The notes under the pieces: generated by a model
Database searches by the model: none
Seen by the model: only the letters and a program-made list of their open reading frames with translations
What the model was told of the DNA's origin: nothing
DNA from: Tigriopus japonicus
Taxonomy: Eukaryota > Arthropoda > Copepoda > Harpacticoida > Harpacticidae
DNA length: 64,000 nucleotides
Assembly: GCA_010645155.1 (NCBI GenBank)
Contig: CM021317.1
Span: 859,330-923,329 of the forward strand
Direction: 5' to 3'
Position numbers and translations under genes: made by a program
In this document: positions 13,050-27,000 of the stretch, piece by piece
Position numbering within the stretch: position 1 is the first letter of the stretch
Layout: each line of letters opens with the position of its first letter

Positions 13050-13255
13050 TTATATTTCACACAGATTCATGGCCAGACAAGGTCGTTCCGAAGAATTCAC
13101 CTCCTTTTTGCAGCAGGACCTCTTTCCTTGATCCGACAGATTTGGATCGTAAAAATGAGTGCCCTGCTGAGAATGCTTATTTGTAGGGATGACAAGGGAT
13201 ACACATTCGGCGAACACCTTTTTGTTCCACCGTTTGGGGGCACCCCAACTGCATC
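13050..13255 (-). CDS. Terminal exon of an unidentified Cys-rich, probably secreted protein
   Basis: A strong acceptor (TTTTCCTTTCTTTACAG) precedes an open 68-codon exon ending in TAA at 13052-13050. Reading from the exon start, the residues include GCSWGAPKRW, then FAEC, then KRSCCKKE and ERPCLAMNLCEI. Six cysteines in about 68 residues, with a basic KR before the CC pair, suggest a disulphide-rich secreted domain or peptide precursor. I do not recognise the family; the CC-x10-C-x4-C spacing does not fit insulin A chains, eclosion hormone or CCHamide. Upstream exons (signal peptide) should lie at higher coordinates on the minus strand but none could be identified. The exon rests on the acceptor, reading frame and Cys pattern only. 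Confidence 0.5.
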
Positions 13256-16200
13256 CTGTAAAGAAAGGAAAACTCAAGAAGAAGAAATCTGAGCAATCTC
13301 TGTGAAAATGCTCCTCCCAAGATGAATGGATACTAAACCTGTGGCAGAGATGCTACCGACAAAAAACTTTGAGACTCGGAATTTATTTCATTTAGCTGGC
13401 TCCCATGACATTGGAGCTTCTCGGTTTCTTCTCGAGTTTGGCAATAAAACTAGCGGATAAATGTATGTTCCCCCAAATGTAACTGAAATTGGAATACGCT
13501 ATAGACTCAATATTCCCAAAAATCTTGGAATGATCAGATTTCGTTGTAGGCCATATCATTCTCAAATTGTGGCAACAAATAAATAAATTCAGGATCCCAT
13601 TCAAGCCAACGTGAAACAACGGCAAATGTTGTTGGCCTTGAACTTTGCAAGCGGAAAAAGCCTGAGCCGTAATTACAAGCTCTCATAAAGTCAAATGAAG
13701 GTGGGCAAGGTGAATTATTCAAAAGGTAAATCTAGTGCAAAGAGTGCAAAGGCCATGACTGTTTCTGCCAAACCACATATTTCTTCAACCAAGCTCACCT
13801 TATTGGATTTTTGCTCAAACTTTTCACGTACCTCAGAATTTTTAACATTCTTAAAAATGCAATATTCGCAGAAATCTGAAAACTTTTTGATCAAGACCAG
13901 ATAAGTTACGAGTTCCGTAAACGGTACGAACACATATCTAGTTCTAGTTGTCATTGAGATCAAAGCACTTGATGTTTTCATCTTATCACTAATTGAACTA
14001 CATGGCTCTAACGATGCTCTTAGTTTGAGAAACATTCTCATCAAAAAATTAATTTTCAAAGGCCTTCTCTGACCTTATTCTCGTTAGTTCGATTCTTGTG
14101 TGGAAAGTCATTGTTCTTCCCGAAATTGGGTAAGTGATAATTACTGGCCAAAAAGCATCTAAGGCTGATGGTTAATTAGACCAAAGTTCTTGCTTTTCTT
14201 CACATTATGCCATTAGTGCATGAATTTGGGATAAGGATCCCTGAAACTAGATACCAATCACGAGCCCTTTCAATTTTACAGATTTCTTTCATTTTCCATG
14301 TCATGATTATCGCTAAAGCATGGTTTGGAGATAACTAGAAAACGAGAAGATCTAAACATGACAAAAGTTTGATGTAGCATTTGATTTGAAAATATACACT
14401 AGATACTTTCTTCTAGTGTATTGTTAACCCAGAGTGATCTCCTTTTGATCATTTAGCCATCCATACCCAAAAAGTTTTCTTTTCCTCTCCACATCAACCA
14501 CCAATGATATCAAAAGTTAGACTTGTATGATAAAGCCTCATTGGTCATGAAAGAATCTCAAAAGTTTGGCTTTTCCCCTTCGTGAGTAGTTGTTAGAAAA
14601 GCTGAGCCTTCTTTTCTCATCCTAAGTTGTTCAGAATTGCATTTCCCGATGAAAGCCAATTCAGGGTTGGTTCAATTAAATCATATGGCCTAAATTGCCC
14701 CTGAATAATGTAGGTCTTTTCCCCTCTAAAAAAATCAGTTTCTGAAAGTGTCCGCTAGATTATATATGTTTATGTTAAGGTTTATAAAAGTTATTCCTTT
14801 TTGTTAAAACGAAGATCATCTCATTTTAATATGCTTCAGAAGCCTTGACATTTTGGGGACAAAAAGTCATGATGATGGAGTGCAACATTTCAAAAAAGCC
14901 TTGCTCATAAAATATAAATCAATCAGCTCTTCTGCGTGTTCATGTGCATAATCAACGCGCTTACATTTTGCACCAACGGCCAATATTTTTCCGTCATGAT
15001 TTCAATCTTTCAAAAATTGGATCAAAGTTTAGAACAGTAGTATTTATCTTTGCCTTGTGTTACTATTGCATGAAAAAGAATTTGGTCTGACCAAGGTCTG
15101 ACAGACATGAGTGCGTTTGTATTGTTTAGCAAGGAATAAAATTGCGTATTGGGGAGATGAAGTTTGCTCTACTACCTCCAAGGAAAAGCAAACTTGATCT
15201 TGAAGTCTTTCTTTCTCGAATTCGGCTTCTCGCCATATTGCTTATTTGACTTGAGCAAACATTCCTAGGGGCCAAAATAATGATATTCTCACTTCAATTC
15301 CGACAAGCTCAATTGTTTATAGATCATGAATGTCAAGAAGATTGCCTACAACTCTTGAAGTAGGAAATCTCATCCTCCCCCCTAAAAGTGACGTAGTGCT
15401 TCTGCATTAATTTGATAGATTTCTGTCACCTTCAAGGTGAAAGGTGAAGGTTGCCGAGTGGAAACTGATGCGAAGATGATCTTGATGATCCTGAAAGCAT
15501 CTTTTTACGGGGAGCCTAAGGGTGTTTCTCTGCTTCTCTAAAAAACTAGCTCTGGCTCAAGGAGACTTTTCGCCGAGTTTCTTCTCTCTCTCTTCCCATG
15601 TTGTCCAAATAATCAGAGCATTTCCGCCTCTAGAATGTCTTTTGCCACCTTGGAGCTGTCAAATAAGTTCTTTCCAAACTTCACTTCCCCATGTAAAAGT
15701 GCGTGTGTGTGTGTATGTATGTTGACTCCACAACGCTGTTGATGCTTGGTGCCGTTTCGAACACTTTTTTGACCCCCAAAGGTTTCACTCAGCCACCATA
15801 TCAAATGATTAATGCAAAAGGAAAGGCAAACTTTTGACAGAGACGCTTTGTTTCCAGTTTTCTTTTTGCCTTTAGCCGAACAAAGGTTTAGTAGCTCGGC
15901 CACGACTGCCCTTCTTTTCTGCCAGCTTTGCTACTGCCACTCGTCAGCTGACACAAACTGAGGCGCCAACTTGCCAATTTGAAACTAATGAATGAGAATT
16001 CCAAGGAATGTTTTGATGATTGAACTATGTTCGCAAAGGATTCAACAATTCCTACAATTTCTTGAGCACTAGTTCAAACATTGAATCTGTGTCAAGGATC
16101 AAACCTTACGTACATTCATAAAAACGAATGAAAGACAATTCTTTGAAGCTCATTTATTAACTTATTATGGGAAATCGAATGAGAATGACAATTTCATATT

Positions 16201-18977
16201 GATGTCGAGCTTTTGTTTGAACAAACTGGAGATAATTTAAAGATGGCAAAAAAGTATGAGCATTGTTCTCGCCTTTCCTATCATGTGACCTTTCATTTGA
16301 ATGGTGCATATTATTTTCATAAAGAGAAATGGATATGTTATGATAATTATTTTCTTCATTGAAACTTTCAGTCTTTCATTCAAGAAGGAATAGTTAGTGG
16401 CCTTTTCCTGCCTTTACCTTAGCTTTGTATGATGCATTACTTTGGAGCCATTTCCTGTATGTTTTTGGTAGTGTTTCCCGGAGTCAGAACACAGCTTTGC
16501 AATTGTGAGCTCAAGCGGGTTGTCCGCATTTGGTGAAGTCGCTGCTCTAACAAGCAATTCTCATAACATTATTGTCGGGTTGACCGCAGGTTCGCTCATC
16601 CAAGGTGATATAACCGTGACTTTAAGATGAAAATAAATACCCCGGGTCACCTCCTGTGCAAGGTTTAGTCTTTAGTGGTATATTTTCTATTAATCCCATA
16701 ATCTTTTGCTTGTCTATTCATACTCTCATCTTCAGAAGCTCGATCTGAAATTGAAACTAATCCCCTTCCAAGAAGTTTCATTTGATCCTCAATAACTAAA
16801 TTTGTAATCCTAGCCAATAGTGTGTGTTATTGCAAAATTGGAAAAGTTGTTACATTCATACGGTATACATGCAACTGTCAAATTTGGCAAAGTCAAGCAA
16901 GATATCCGTATGATTGTATGCATAACAAAGGACTGAATTTACCATACAAAAGGACACACTGCTCCTTAATACAATATGCTGTTTGTCCATCCTTAAATAT
17001 GGGTTAGTGTGTGAATTTAATGTTCAACAGTCATCACTATCCAAACTTGTAACAACGATTTATTCCTCATTCTAGTTATTCAGTGAATCAAAACTCGTCC
17101 CCCTGTTTTGATAAGTAGTGGCAAATCTTAACATGACCATAAATATCAGGGTAGCCATTTTCTACGTTTTGCACACGCACCCTGTACAATAACCTAGACC
17201 CTTGTTTTTTACTTCTCCGTTGACCAAGGCTAGAGTCTCTCTCTACGTCTCAAATGTAATTGTACTGTAAATCAAGGTTTTCTTGTTCCATACCTGAATA
17301 TTTTCAAGGCCTCAAGTTCCATTACCGAGTTCAAAGTAAATGAATGCTAGCTAGCATGTTTGGCTGTTCTTCCTCTAAAGTGCTCTATTCCCCAACCTTG
17401 TAAGAGCGTCACTTTGTAGTGCGGTTGTTCATCAATGTGGATGGCTAATGAGTTTCATAGGAACTTCAAAGTCCCCTCAGTGGGTCTCTATTCGGTTTTG
17501 GGTTGTTTTGGGTCCACAAAAGACAGCCAAAGCAAGTAGCGTGAACTTCACCCTTGACAAAACAAATGGCAACAACATCAACAACAGCAGCCTCTCTCTT
17601 TCTAATACTTGGAATAAAAAAAGACTTTGCCCGAAGCCAACCATCAACTCGCACTCGAGGCCTTGAGCATTTTTCTTTGCCCAAGTTGTGTTATGGCGTT
17701 TTCATTTGAGGAACGGTGACACTTTCAATAAGTCTAAAAGGCACTTACACTCTCAGAATAAAGCATTGACCTATTCAGTGGGGATTTGGCGTCGAAACTT
17801 TTCCGGGAGCCCATTTTAGTGAAGCCATAACTTGATGATTCAAGAGGGAACATTTGAGCAATATTGATCATAAGGCTTATTATCTTTGGCAGATTTTTAC
17901 AGCGAGTAAACAATGATGTATCTTTTGCATGAAGACAATGCATTTCAAATATTGTCAATCTCATTTGAAGTGCGATTAAAGGATTCCAGCGATGAGCAAA
18001 ATCAGATAAGGTTTACGATGCCATGTGAACATTTGAAAGGCTGTTTTCACATTGGATTAGACAAGAATGACAAGCACACAGATTGAGAAGATTACTATTA
18101 AATACACGTTTTGGGATAATATTTGGCCACTTTGACAAGGACTTCATGTTCCGATGTCTAAATTTAGTAAGGATACTTCATATGAGAGTTTTTGTCAATG
18201 GAGTGTGCTTCAGTTATAACTCATGGCCAAAATGGCAAACGGTTCAAGGAGATTAGGTTTATGGTCAAATTATAATTGATTCTCTTGTGTAAATTGCTTT
18301 TGAGCTCGATTCTCGAGAACTTGTCAAAGCAATTTTCCAATGGATGAGCCACGGTGGAAATTTCAGTTTCAGTGAAATATAACACATTAAAATCGAACAA
18401 TTACCTTACTTAATGGGGCCGGAATTGGCTTTTATTTCACAATACATTGGAGACTTCAGATTTCGGTCATGGTTAAAAAATCTTCACCCTATCACAAGCT
18501 TAAATGCTGGCCCTGTCATCTTTTAGTTCGGGTAACAAAAAAGTCAATTCGGAATCGACATTTTGTTCCGTAAGATATCAGTGAATCGGCTTTCTCAGAA
18601 CGTAACTTTTCCACCAAGTTATCATTTAGACTGGATGCGGACCAGAATCACTTTGTGCACACCAAATGTGGTCAGACTTTGCCATTAGAGGTTCATGGAA
18701 GCAAGTGGTTGAAGATTAATTGAGATCCTTTGTTCTTCTTAAGCTTGACGGTTTCATATACCAAGAATGCACTCACTGTACTGTACGAACACCGCACCAA
18801 AATTCCTTGGATACCCTTCTTCTCCATGGCATTGCACGTTCCAAACATGGCACACACACTCAAAAGTCTTTACCTTTGACATTGCAAAAGAAAAGTGAAA
18901 TTAATTGAGAACATCGGCTAATCAACATTTCATATCGTGCCAATATACACTTATGGGCGAGTTATAGGGTAAAAGTC

Positions 18978-18999
18978 TTATGTGTACGCGTACACATAA
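18978..18999. repeat. Perfect 22-bp palindrome inside a larger imperfect inverted repeat
   Basis: The core TATGTGTACGCGTACACATA plus one base on each side is its own reverse complement. Flanks continue the symmetry imperfectly (gcgagttatagggtaaaag on the left against ttcttttcgcataactgacgc on the right), giving a hairpin-capable unit of about 70 bp (18958-19025). It could be the relic of a small fold-back element. Confidence 0.7.
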
Positions 19000-19155
19000 A
19001 GGGTTTCTTTTCGCATAACTGACGCATTATTACCCTATGATATTGTAATACTAAACGTGAGAGCAACTCTCATTTGATATCATTCTTGGACCATCTCTGA
19101 CTCGTACGTTTCTCGTTTCTCAACGGAATGTGGGCCAGTGAAGGGCCCTGAACCA

Positions 19156-19184
19156 TTGGTTGGTTGGTTGGTTGGTTGGTTGGT
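19156..19184 (+). repeat. (TTGG)n microsatellite
   Basis: About seven tandem TTGG units, followed by tggtaggtag. A second tetranucleotide tract, (AACG)n, lies near 19545-19566. Confidence 0.9.
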
Positions 19185-20405
19185 AGGTAGGCACACAGAG
19201 AGCATGGGTTGCCTGGCTGACTTGGTCCATCATAAATCTTCGTTAGTTGTTGACGACGTCTTGGGATTCAATGGACTCAAAGACCATCAAGGAGGAAAGG
19301 TTCCATGGGAACCCGAGGGCCCAGTTTGATTTCCCTCTCACCAATGCATGGATGAAGAAGAAGCCACCACGAGCGAGTCTGTCTCTCCAAGAGAAAAAGC
19401 CCATTTCCAAGACCCCAAATTGGACCCAGGAAGCGATCTGGAATCACTTTCGAGGCTTGAAGGTCTTGCGGACAAGGTAGAGGGCTTGAACCGGGGGCTG
19501 TCATCCAATTTTAGAATGGGGCCACGAGCAAACAGAACCGGCCAACGAACGAACGAACGAACGAATGAAGAAACGCATGACTCGCCAAAAAAAGGCCGCG
19601 GGTTCGACGTTCATTCACTAGAGTGTCCTGTTTACCTCGAGGGAAAAAACACAGGACCACTGGAATCCTTAACCCGTTTGTGATCCATAGTGTGTTCAAA
19701 TGGTTACCAATAGGTTGGCAGTTAGCTAAAAACAATAATCTTTTGTGAGGTAGTTTTGAGCCTTGAATCATGAGCAGGGTTTTTTTGTGCGCTCTTGGCA
19801 GAGTAGTAAAAACACTCATCCATGTTTGGAATTTTGCTTCAAATAGTAACATTTTTGAAGCTATCAAGTCAAACAATGAAAGGTTCTTAGTGAGCGGCCC
19901 GAAGGAAAAAGTATCCCATGTCTTGCATGATAGATGATAATAAGGAATTGTTGATTGTCACTAGCACACTTTGTATTGTATTTGGAATGCATTTAACCCT
20001 TCTGACATGGCTTTACTTTCAACCCAACCCTGACAAAGAAACCGCGTCTTCAACTGACTTGTCTGATTTTCAATCTGTAATCAGTACCTGCGTTTAATAT
20101 CTGAAAAGTCATTACTGCAAGCAATACGTTATAGTTCCAATCTTCATCCATCCATTTCTTTTTCTCCCTTTTTGCTGCTATCGTTTCTTCGTAATGTCAG
20201 CTGATTTTGGTGCCCTTGAGAATCAAAATTACTTAAATTTGGGAGTGTTTGTGTCATTTTTGCAAACCCTTTTCAAAGAAGTCCATGTCTGATGATACAC
20301 CTCCCACCTGTCTGTGGTGGTTTAGTCAATGGAGAAAAAAAGATCCAGATACATACTACGTAGTACATGTTTGCATGAGCAACGGGGGCAAACTTACGTG
20401 GACTA

Positions 20406-20681
20406 GAGGGCTAACAGAGAAATGACACTTCGAAAATATTCATGAGTCACCAAGTCTGCACTGTGTGTGCCATGGGATTTGATGTTGAACACGCTAAGTT
20501 ATGTGATTCACAATCCGAACTTGCGTTTTTAAGGAGTCAGTGGCAAAATTGCTCATTCAACTGCTTTGCTTTTTTGTATGATGAATCAAGTCACTTGACA
20601 CCCTTGCTGCCGGATGAATGAAGTGTGTTCAAAACAAATCTCCACTGACTATACTGAAGTGACATTCCTCTGTTAGCCCTC
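20406..20681. mobile_element. TIR MITE flanked by TA, copy 1
   Basis: The element begins GAGGGCTAACAGAGAAATG and ends in the inverted form, with TA on both outer sides (20404-20405 and 20682-20683). A TA target duplication points to the Tc1/mariner superfamily. There is no coding capacity in 276 bp, so it is non-autonomous. The interior (ggatttgatgttgaacac and others) matches the copy at 28953-29265 closely. Confidence 0.8.
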
Positions 20682-22128
20682 TAACGTAGACCAACAACTG
20701 ACAGCAACGAGGAGAAGAAAGAGGAGTGGTTGCGTGTCAAAACAATTACTCAGATTGAACCATAGGGCCTTTCGGCATAACCAAAAGAGAAAGAAAAAGA
20801 CCAAGGGGAAATAAGGCCAACTTAAGGATGAGACTCTACGGCGGAAAGGTTAGGTTTAGGCCACAAGTAATTCAGACAAAGTGAGAGAGAAGAGACCGAC
20901 GTGTTTTAGTCTTATTATTCTTTTTTTTATTCAAGGGTAATCAATGTAGACAACTTGCATCACAATATATGGAAATACACTATGTTAATTCCTCTTTCAA
21001 GCTCTCTGAAGAAGAAAGAATTGTTTATGAGGAATGCCAGGATAATAACTACATATGTATCAAAAGATTATTTTTAGGGTCCGTTGGTTATTTTAACAGC
21101 AAGCAAGTTTTTCTATCAAGATATGCAATTACCAATTTCTTGACAAACACCATTAAAAGCAACATACGGCTATGTTTTTTTGCACATCAGAATGATTTTT
21201 GAATGTCCAAATTCAGATATATTCAATGTTTTTTTTTCAAACAGAGTCCCAATGAAGTTCTCTTCGTTTACTTGCCTGGGGACACGTGATTAACTGACAA
21301 ATTGAAATTTGAAATACATTTTCAAAGAAAGCCGATTTTCAACCACGGAAGATTTCCCGAAGTTGATCCATCAAAATACGTATAACACTAAAGTTCCATT
21401 TTCTGGTGAACTATGGATCAATATCACATGTTGGAACTTCTTTTTACTTTTGGGACGTGAGCTTGGGAAATGACAGATTTTGCAATGATTTTGTTCCAAG
21501 TTGGACCTAAACTGCATTTTTTACCATTATGCATTCCCGGTCTATTTTAGGGATCTCGGGGTGACATTCCGAAATAATAGGGACGCAATTTTGTTTGCCA
21601 ATCTTGTCCTAGATGTTGACCATGCCAATGGTTCATCTCGAGCTAATCACCAGTTTGTTCTGATGATTTAGAAATAAGGCAAGGTTGATGGCGAGAATGA
21701 GTGGTGATGATGATCCCCTCTCAGAGTGGAACGAACCTCAAATAACCCTCAGGGGGTCGGTCACTTGGGTTCTTTTAGCTTCATCCCTTGATCGAGGCAC
21801 ATGTATTTACTCCAAATATGCTCAACTGTGCCTTTGGTCAATATTTGTGGAAGATTAGGTCGGCTCTTCTCGACTTTTCTTGAATTTCCCAGGCCATTCA
21901 TTGTTTGGTTTGACCTCCCTCCCCTCTGCCTCGTTTCCTTCCATTGACCTCTTTCACATAAAAAGCAAACTACAAAAAGCAATCTAACGAAGAAAGAGGC
22001 AATTAAGTGTAATCTAGTAAGTGCTAGACCCTTTGATCCGCTTCCGGCACATTCAGCCCCAATTGTCCGATAGAGGCCATCTGCCAATATTTGTAGTTTA
22101 CACTCAACCCTGTCAACACACTCATAAT

Positions 22129-22593
22129 TAGGGCTCGGATTAACTTGCTATTTCTTTTTGGCCTTAAAGTTGCACTTTTTGAGGCTTAAAATTGTAAAAT
22201 GTTTTGTTATAAGTCGGACTTAATTCAACGAAAGTTGCTAGCAAGTTACTATTTTCTGGCCTGAAGATGTCTCTTTTTTTAAATTAAAACCGAAAGTTTG
22301 TAGTCTTAAGGTTGTCTTTTTTTTAACCTTTGGCTTCCTTAAGAACGCATTTTGATTTGCAAAAAAATATGCTAGAATATAAAAACCATTAATACTTGGA
22401 AAAGGTCCAAAAAAGCACGTGTAAAAAATATCTTTCGATCAAAATCTTGCAGAAATTAAGTGATCGAGACAAAAAAAATTGCCAGAACTTGCTGTTTGTT
22501 GAGAAGAAATCAAGAAGTTGCTAATTTTGATCAAAATGGCCAAAAGTTGCAATTTTTGTGCAAGTTGCACTTTGCAACTTTATCCGACCCCTA
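22129..22593. mobile_element. Non-autonomous hAT-like element with perfect 8-bp target duplication
   Basis: The ends read TAGGGCTCGGATTAA and TTTATCCGACCCCTA (imperfect inverted repeats of about 15 bp). The element is flanked on both sides by CTCATAAT (22121-22128 and 22594-22601), an exact 8-bp direct repeat. Eight-base duplications with TAGGG/CAGGG ends are typical of the hAT superfamily. The 465-bp interior is low-complexity, rich in aagttgcac-like words, and has no transposase. Confidence 0.85.
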
Positions 22594-22601
22594 CTCATAA
22601 T

Positions 22602-24028
22602 TGTCACTCGAGGATATTGAGTAAGTGTAAAAACTGAAAAGATATCTTGAGGTGACATTGTGGCAATTAGCCAAATTGAACAAAAACGAGTTTGACCCCT
22701 CTTTTGTTGTTGATGACGTCATGAGATGCTCTTGATGGAATTACTAATCAGGCCTGCCATTTTTTCTCCACTTGCAAGAATCTCTAGCCAAAAAGCTCTT
22801 CTACGCTTGTGACACAAAATGAATTCTTTGAAAGAGGAAAGAACCCAAAGAAACTAGTGATAGTGATTGTCATTTCCCATAGCTTTGAACGAAGGGAAAA
22901 AACCATCAGACTGATTGAGAGCTCGTGATTGAATTTTGCAACAACGCCTTTCCCGGATCCAATTTCCAATTTGTTCCATTCCTTATTGGATCCATGTCTT
23001 TCAATCGATTTGGAAACGTCCACCAATGTAACCTTCTCGCGCTTTCTAATTTTCAGGTGAGATAAATCTCTCGCAAGAATCTGTCGGTCTGCATCCAAGT
23101 GGATCCAAATGTGAGATACAAATCTAAATCAAAGCAAACTTTTTATGGGAACCCAGGCTTCGTGGAATACTGAAGCCCAGATAAAACACGGAAAAGAAAC
23201 TTGGTGATGCCATTTCTCAAGCTGGCAGAATCCGCTAATTGACTAAACAATCTGAGGAAATGCAAAGAAAGGCCAGGATGATGTTCTCTTTTCACATGAA
23301 TGGTTGCTGACTGGTTTTTGAGACCTTTTGGGCGTGGAGATTTCTTTGAGTGCGAAAAAAACTTTCATGAGGGTTCCCAGAAACCCCCAGTAACCTCAAC
23401 TAGCGAGCGTGGCAAAAATCTTGCTCTTCAAAAAGTAGCAAGAAGTGATGAGTGTAATGCAGCCAAGGACTTGTGCATCATAGGACTGGAAACGCAAATC
23501 AAAGAGGTAAGAATGGATAAGGCATGACTTTTTGTTTTTAGAAAACAAACCTGTCAATTGGCACCTCCTTCCTGCAAAGAACAGATTAAAAACAGCATTC
23601 TCTCAAGAGGGGATCTCAAGTTAGTTATTTTGGTTTGGAGCAAACCCTTTGACGCTCTGTCAAAATTTCAAGGTGGTATGATTTGAGCCACTTCCATCCT
23701 TTTCACTAATGGCTTAAAAGACTGGAAACTGAAGAGTATTTCATTATCTTGAAATGCTCCCACTTTGACAATGTCTCTTTGGCAAAACAAAAACAAGGAC
23801 TCAATACCCATAGTCTAAAGGCGCAGTTATATTGCCATAGCAGCTCACTATCCATTTATTTTAGAACCGATCAACTCTGTTTCCTATCCATTAATCCAGA
23901 GATTCTTGCCGATCTGGAAAAGTGGAGGACATCTTTAGCTGGAACTCGACCCAAGTGCTAATCAGGTCTCCTCTCGTGTTAGACTTGAACCACGGACGAC
24001 ATTCCCTCTAATTTTGTGGGACACAACA
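22602..24028. other. Upstream flank of the GPCR gene
   Basis: No exon identified. The region just before the receptor start codon (23965-24028) may be 5' untranslated sequence or end an untranslated exon's intron (gtgttag at about 23973-23980 resembles an acceptor). No TATA box could be assigned. Confidence 0.4.
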
Positions 24029-27000
24029 ATGAAGAGACCTCGAAGATTATTAGAGAATGTCTGGACCCTGCTTCCCATGCTTGTGGTGCTCTATGGACAA
24101 AGAGTTTCGACTCAAAATATGCAGACGAGTCCACCTCCACAAAGTCTGTGTCGATCGCGGGGGAAAATGCTAAGTGTCGAAGCCTATCGTTTGGAAACCT
24201 GCGCTCTATGCTATAAATACATGCCAGCAGATCAGTTTGCCACTCCAAAATGGCAGATTGTCCCCAAGACCGATCATCTGGTCGATGGGTTTATGGTCAT
24301 TTGGCTAACTAATCAAGCCAACACGGTAAGTGAAAATGGGTGGAGTGGTTCTTTTTGTTCAGCTGTTGTACATGTATGCCATGACAAGCTTGGGTGCCTC
24401 ATTATATTATGCATGGCAAACAGTGAAATTGGGTCTTCTTTTCACCTTAGACATTTATTGGTGATGATTGATCTCCATGTAAGGCCTTTGATGGAAAAAA
24501 AATCAGTAGCATCATAGTTTTACAACAAAGTATCAAAGCAAGTTGTGCCCTTTGCTGAACTGGGATCCAAAAGTAGTATTGGTTTAGAGCTATTTGACAT
24601 GTAGAAATAATGTTTTGACACTTACAGGCAATAGCAAACAAGTGTGCTTTCAGACCTGTGATGTCATTGTAATTGCAATTACAATTGTTATTGCAATTAC
24701 ATTTCCAAGTCATTGTATTTTATTACATTTCGACCAATGTAATTTAAAATTTTCAAATATAAATTGCAATTACATTTCCACCTTAAAACAAATTCTAGGC
24801 TGAAACAAATTTCATTTTTTCCCCATATTTCCAAAATTATTCAGTATGTGAATTGATAAATCCAAAGTCGATAACTTTTTTGATGCTTCTTACACACTTA
24901 TTATCCTTCAAGAGAAATTAGATCTTGTTATGTTTGAAGAAAAAATCAATTGAAATTTTATTAAGCATGACCAAGGACTAATCTCTACTTTTCAATAGTA
25001 CAATGGTCATTCTAAAATAGGATATCATCTCAACCGACCAGATGTTTTATCACGTTATTAGTTATTCCTTTCTTTTAATTAATTAGATTAAATGGAACGC
25101 CTCTTTCATACTCTTTATATCTCACTTTTCACTGTTTTTATGAAGAGCTCTGAAGTGAACCCTGTTTGCAAGGTTGGTCCATCCATCTTTCAAACGATCC
25201 ATCCATCCATCCATCCATCCTTCGAGCGTCCTTTAAGAGAAGGGAGACCCATTCGTTTTTCTTCTGATAGGGATCATGTTCCATTGGGAATCCATAATTA
25301 GCCTGATCATGCATCAGGTCGAGCAAACTTTTTTTTCCATCCTCCGTCTATTTTGTATATCCCCTTTATCCAACTTCACTCTGCCACAATCAAATCGCCT
25401 TCATCATCGAAAATATACGTCAATTCGAAGAATCAAGGGCAAAACATGCGTGCATATTTCCATAACGTTAGAAGCTTTGGACAGGCCATAGATATCTAGA
25501 CTAGTGGATGTCGACTCACCCCTTGGTTAGAGTCGCCGTTTTTAAATGGAGTTTGTACCTCTTTGTTCTTTGGAAGTCAATATGTGTTAAATGTTCTGAC
25601 TCAAAATCTTAAACGAGGGCAATTATGGCAGCAATTGGCCAAACAAAATGTTTGAATTCCATCAGTATTGTTTTTACAACCAACCAAGCGGTAGTCCACC
25701 ATCCAGTAGTCTAGAAATCTATGGACATGCGCAGAAATCAGCCTCTGAGTAAGGAAAGCTCGCTGCCTTACAAGCCATGATTTAATGATCTGTTGTGGAT
25801 GCTTGTCTGTGGAATGATAAATCTACCCTTTTATCCTTGTAGCGAAAGTAATTTAGCCCTGACATTGATGTGGGGGGGGGACACGTTTTAAGCTTCCTGA
25901 ACATTTCCATCATCTTTGAATTAAGATGGTCTTTTGCAGAGATTCTCTTTAAGAGCCGATGTTAGATACATTCCAAAGATCCGTATATTTCTAGATGGAT
26001 TATTAAAATGGTCCCACCTTTCAACTCAACATAGGTCGTAGAACTGAGTCTGACAAGTGCAAGAGGTCTAAAAAGAGATTTCTCTATTTCATAGAGAGCT
26101 TTCAGGCGTTCAAAATTACCATCAAATGTGTCAACTGCAGGTGTACATGATTACACTTTGGTCTGAAAAATTCCTCCTATCTTAATAAAAAAAGCTTTGG
26201 TTTTCAGCTTCAGCTTCATTTTTTTTTTGTTAAAATAAGGTGGATGTGAGATTGCTTATCAGCTATTCGTTCATTTAAGGAAAATATCTAAAATTCACGA
26301 CTTATTCTTAGATAAAAACGAATTTCAGATGAGTGCACTTCAAAGCCTGCCCGAAAGCAGTCCCATCAAAAGGTTTCAAGTTTCACTTTGCCTTTTGCTC
26401 AGAAACTCTGAAAAATGGAAATTTAAGCAAGATCTAGTTCAATGAATTAATATCTAGAGCGCTCGTTGTTTTAATTAATTCTTGCCTCAAATTGTTGAAT
26501 GCTTTTTCCGTTTTATTCAGGGTTGGTTGTGTATCCGAGTTTTTAGATTTGCGCCCAAATATATTTGGTATCAATTCATTTCATTGGAGCGCTAACAATT
26601 TGAAAGGAACATATTTTTCGCAAAGATATCCGATCTCATCCCTTCAGACATAATTGTGTCAAAATAAAATAAGAAATATCTGTGATCCTTTATAAGCTTT
26701 AACCTCCATCTATCTTCAAAAGCCTTAAAAAGTTGAACAAAGTAACAAGACCAACACTACACCAAAACTAGGCTGTCTCAAATAGTTCTCAACCGTGATG
26801 TAGTTGTATCTATTGCATTAAATTTATGATCATTTCTGATATCTAGGCAAGACAATTTGTTCAAAAACATTTTTAGCTTTTCTTTGAATTGTTTTGCATT
26901 TTGTTTTTACTTGTTTTCATCACTCTTTAAAGAGTTCCAAAGAAGTGTTGGCATTTTTTGAGAGATTAAAAAAAAATGAAAAAGTTGGGACTTTTTAAAA

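Larger units (their letters stand above)
13256..22128. other. Long stretch without identifiable genes
   Basis: This could be an intron of the Cys-rich gene or intergenic DNA. It contains microsatellites ((GT)n near 15700-15716, (TTGG)n at 19156-19184, (AACG)n near 19545-19566), a 22-bp perfect palindrome at 18978-18999 and a TA-flanked MITE at 20406-20681. The open frame at 19348-19683 is hydrophilic and contains the AACG repeat; I do not consider it a gene. Confidence 0.5.

Noticed and set aside
19348..19683. Hydrophilic 111-codon open frame
   Set aside because: It runs through the (AACG)n microsatellite, has no splice or promoter context and no known domain.
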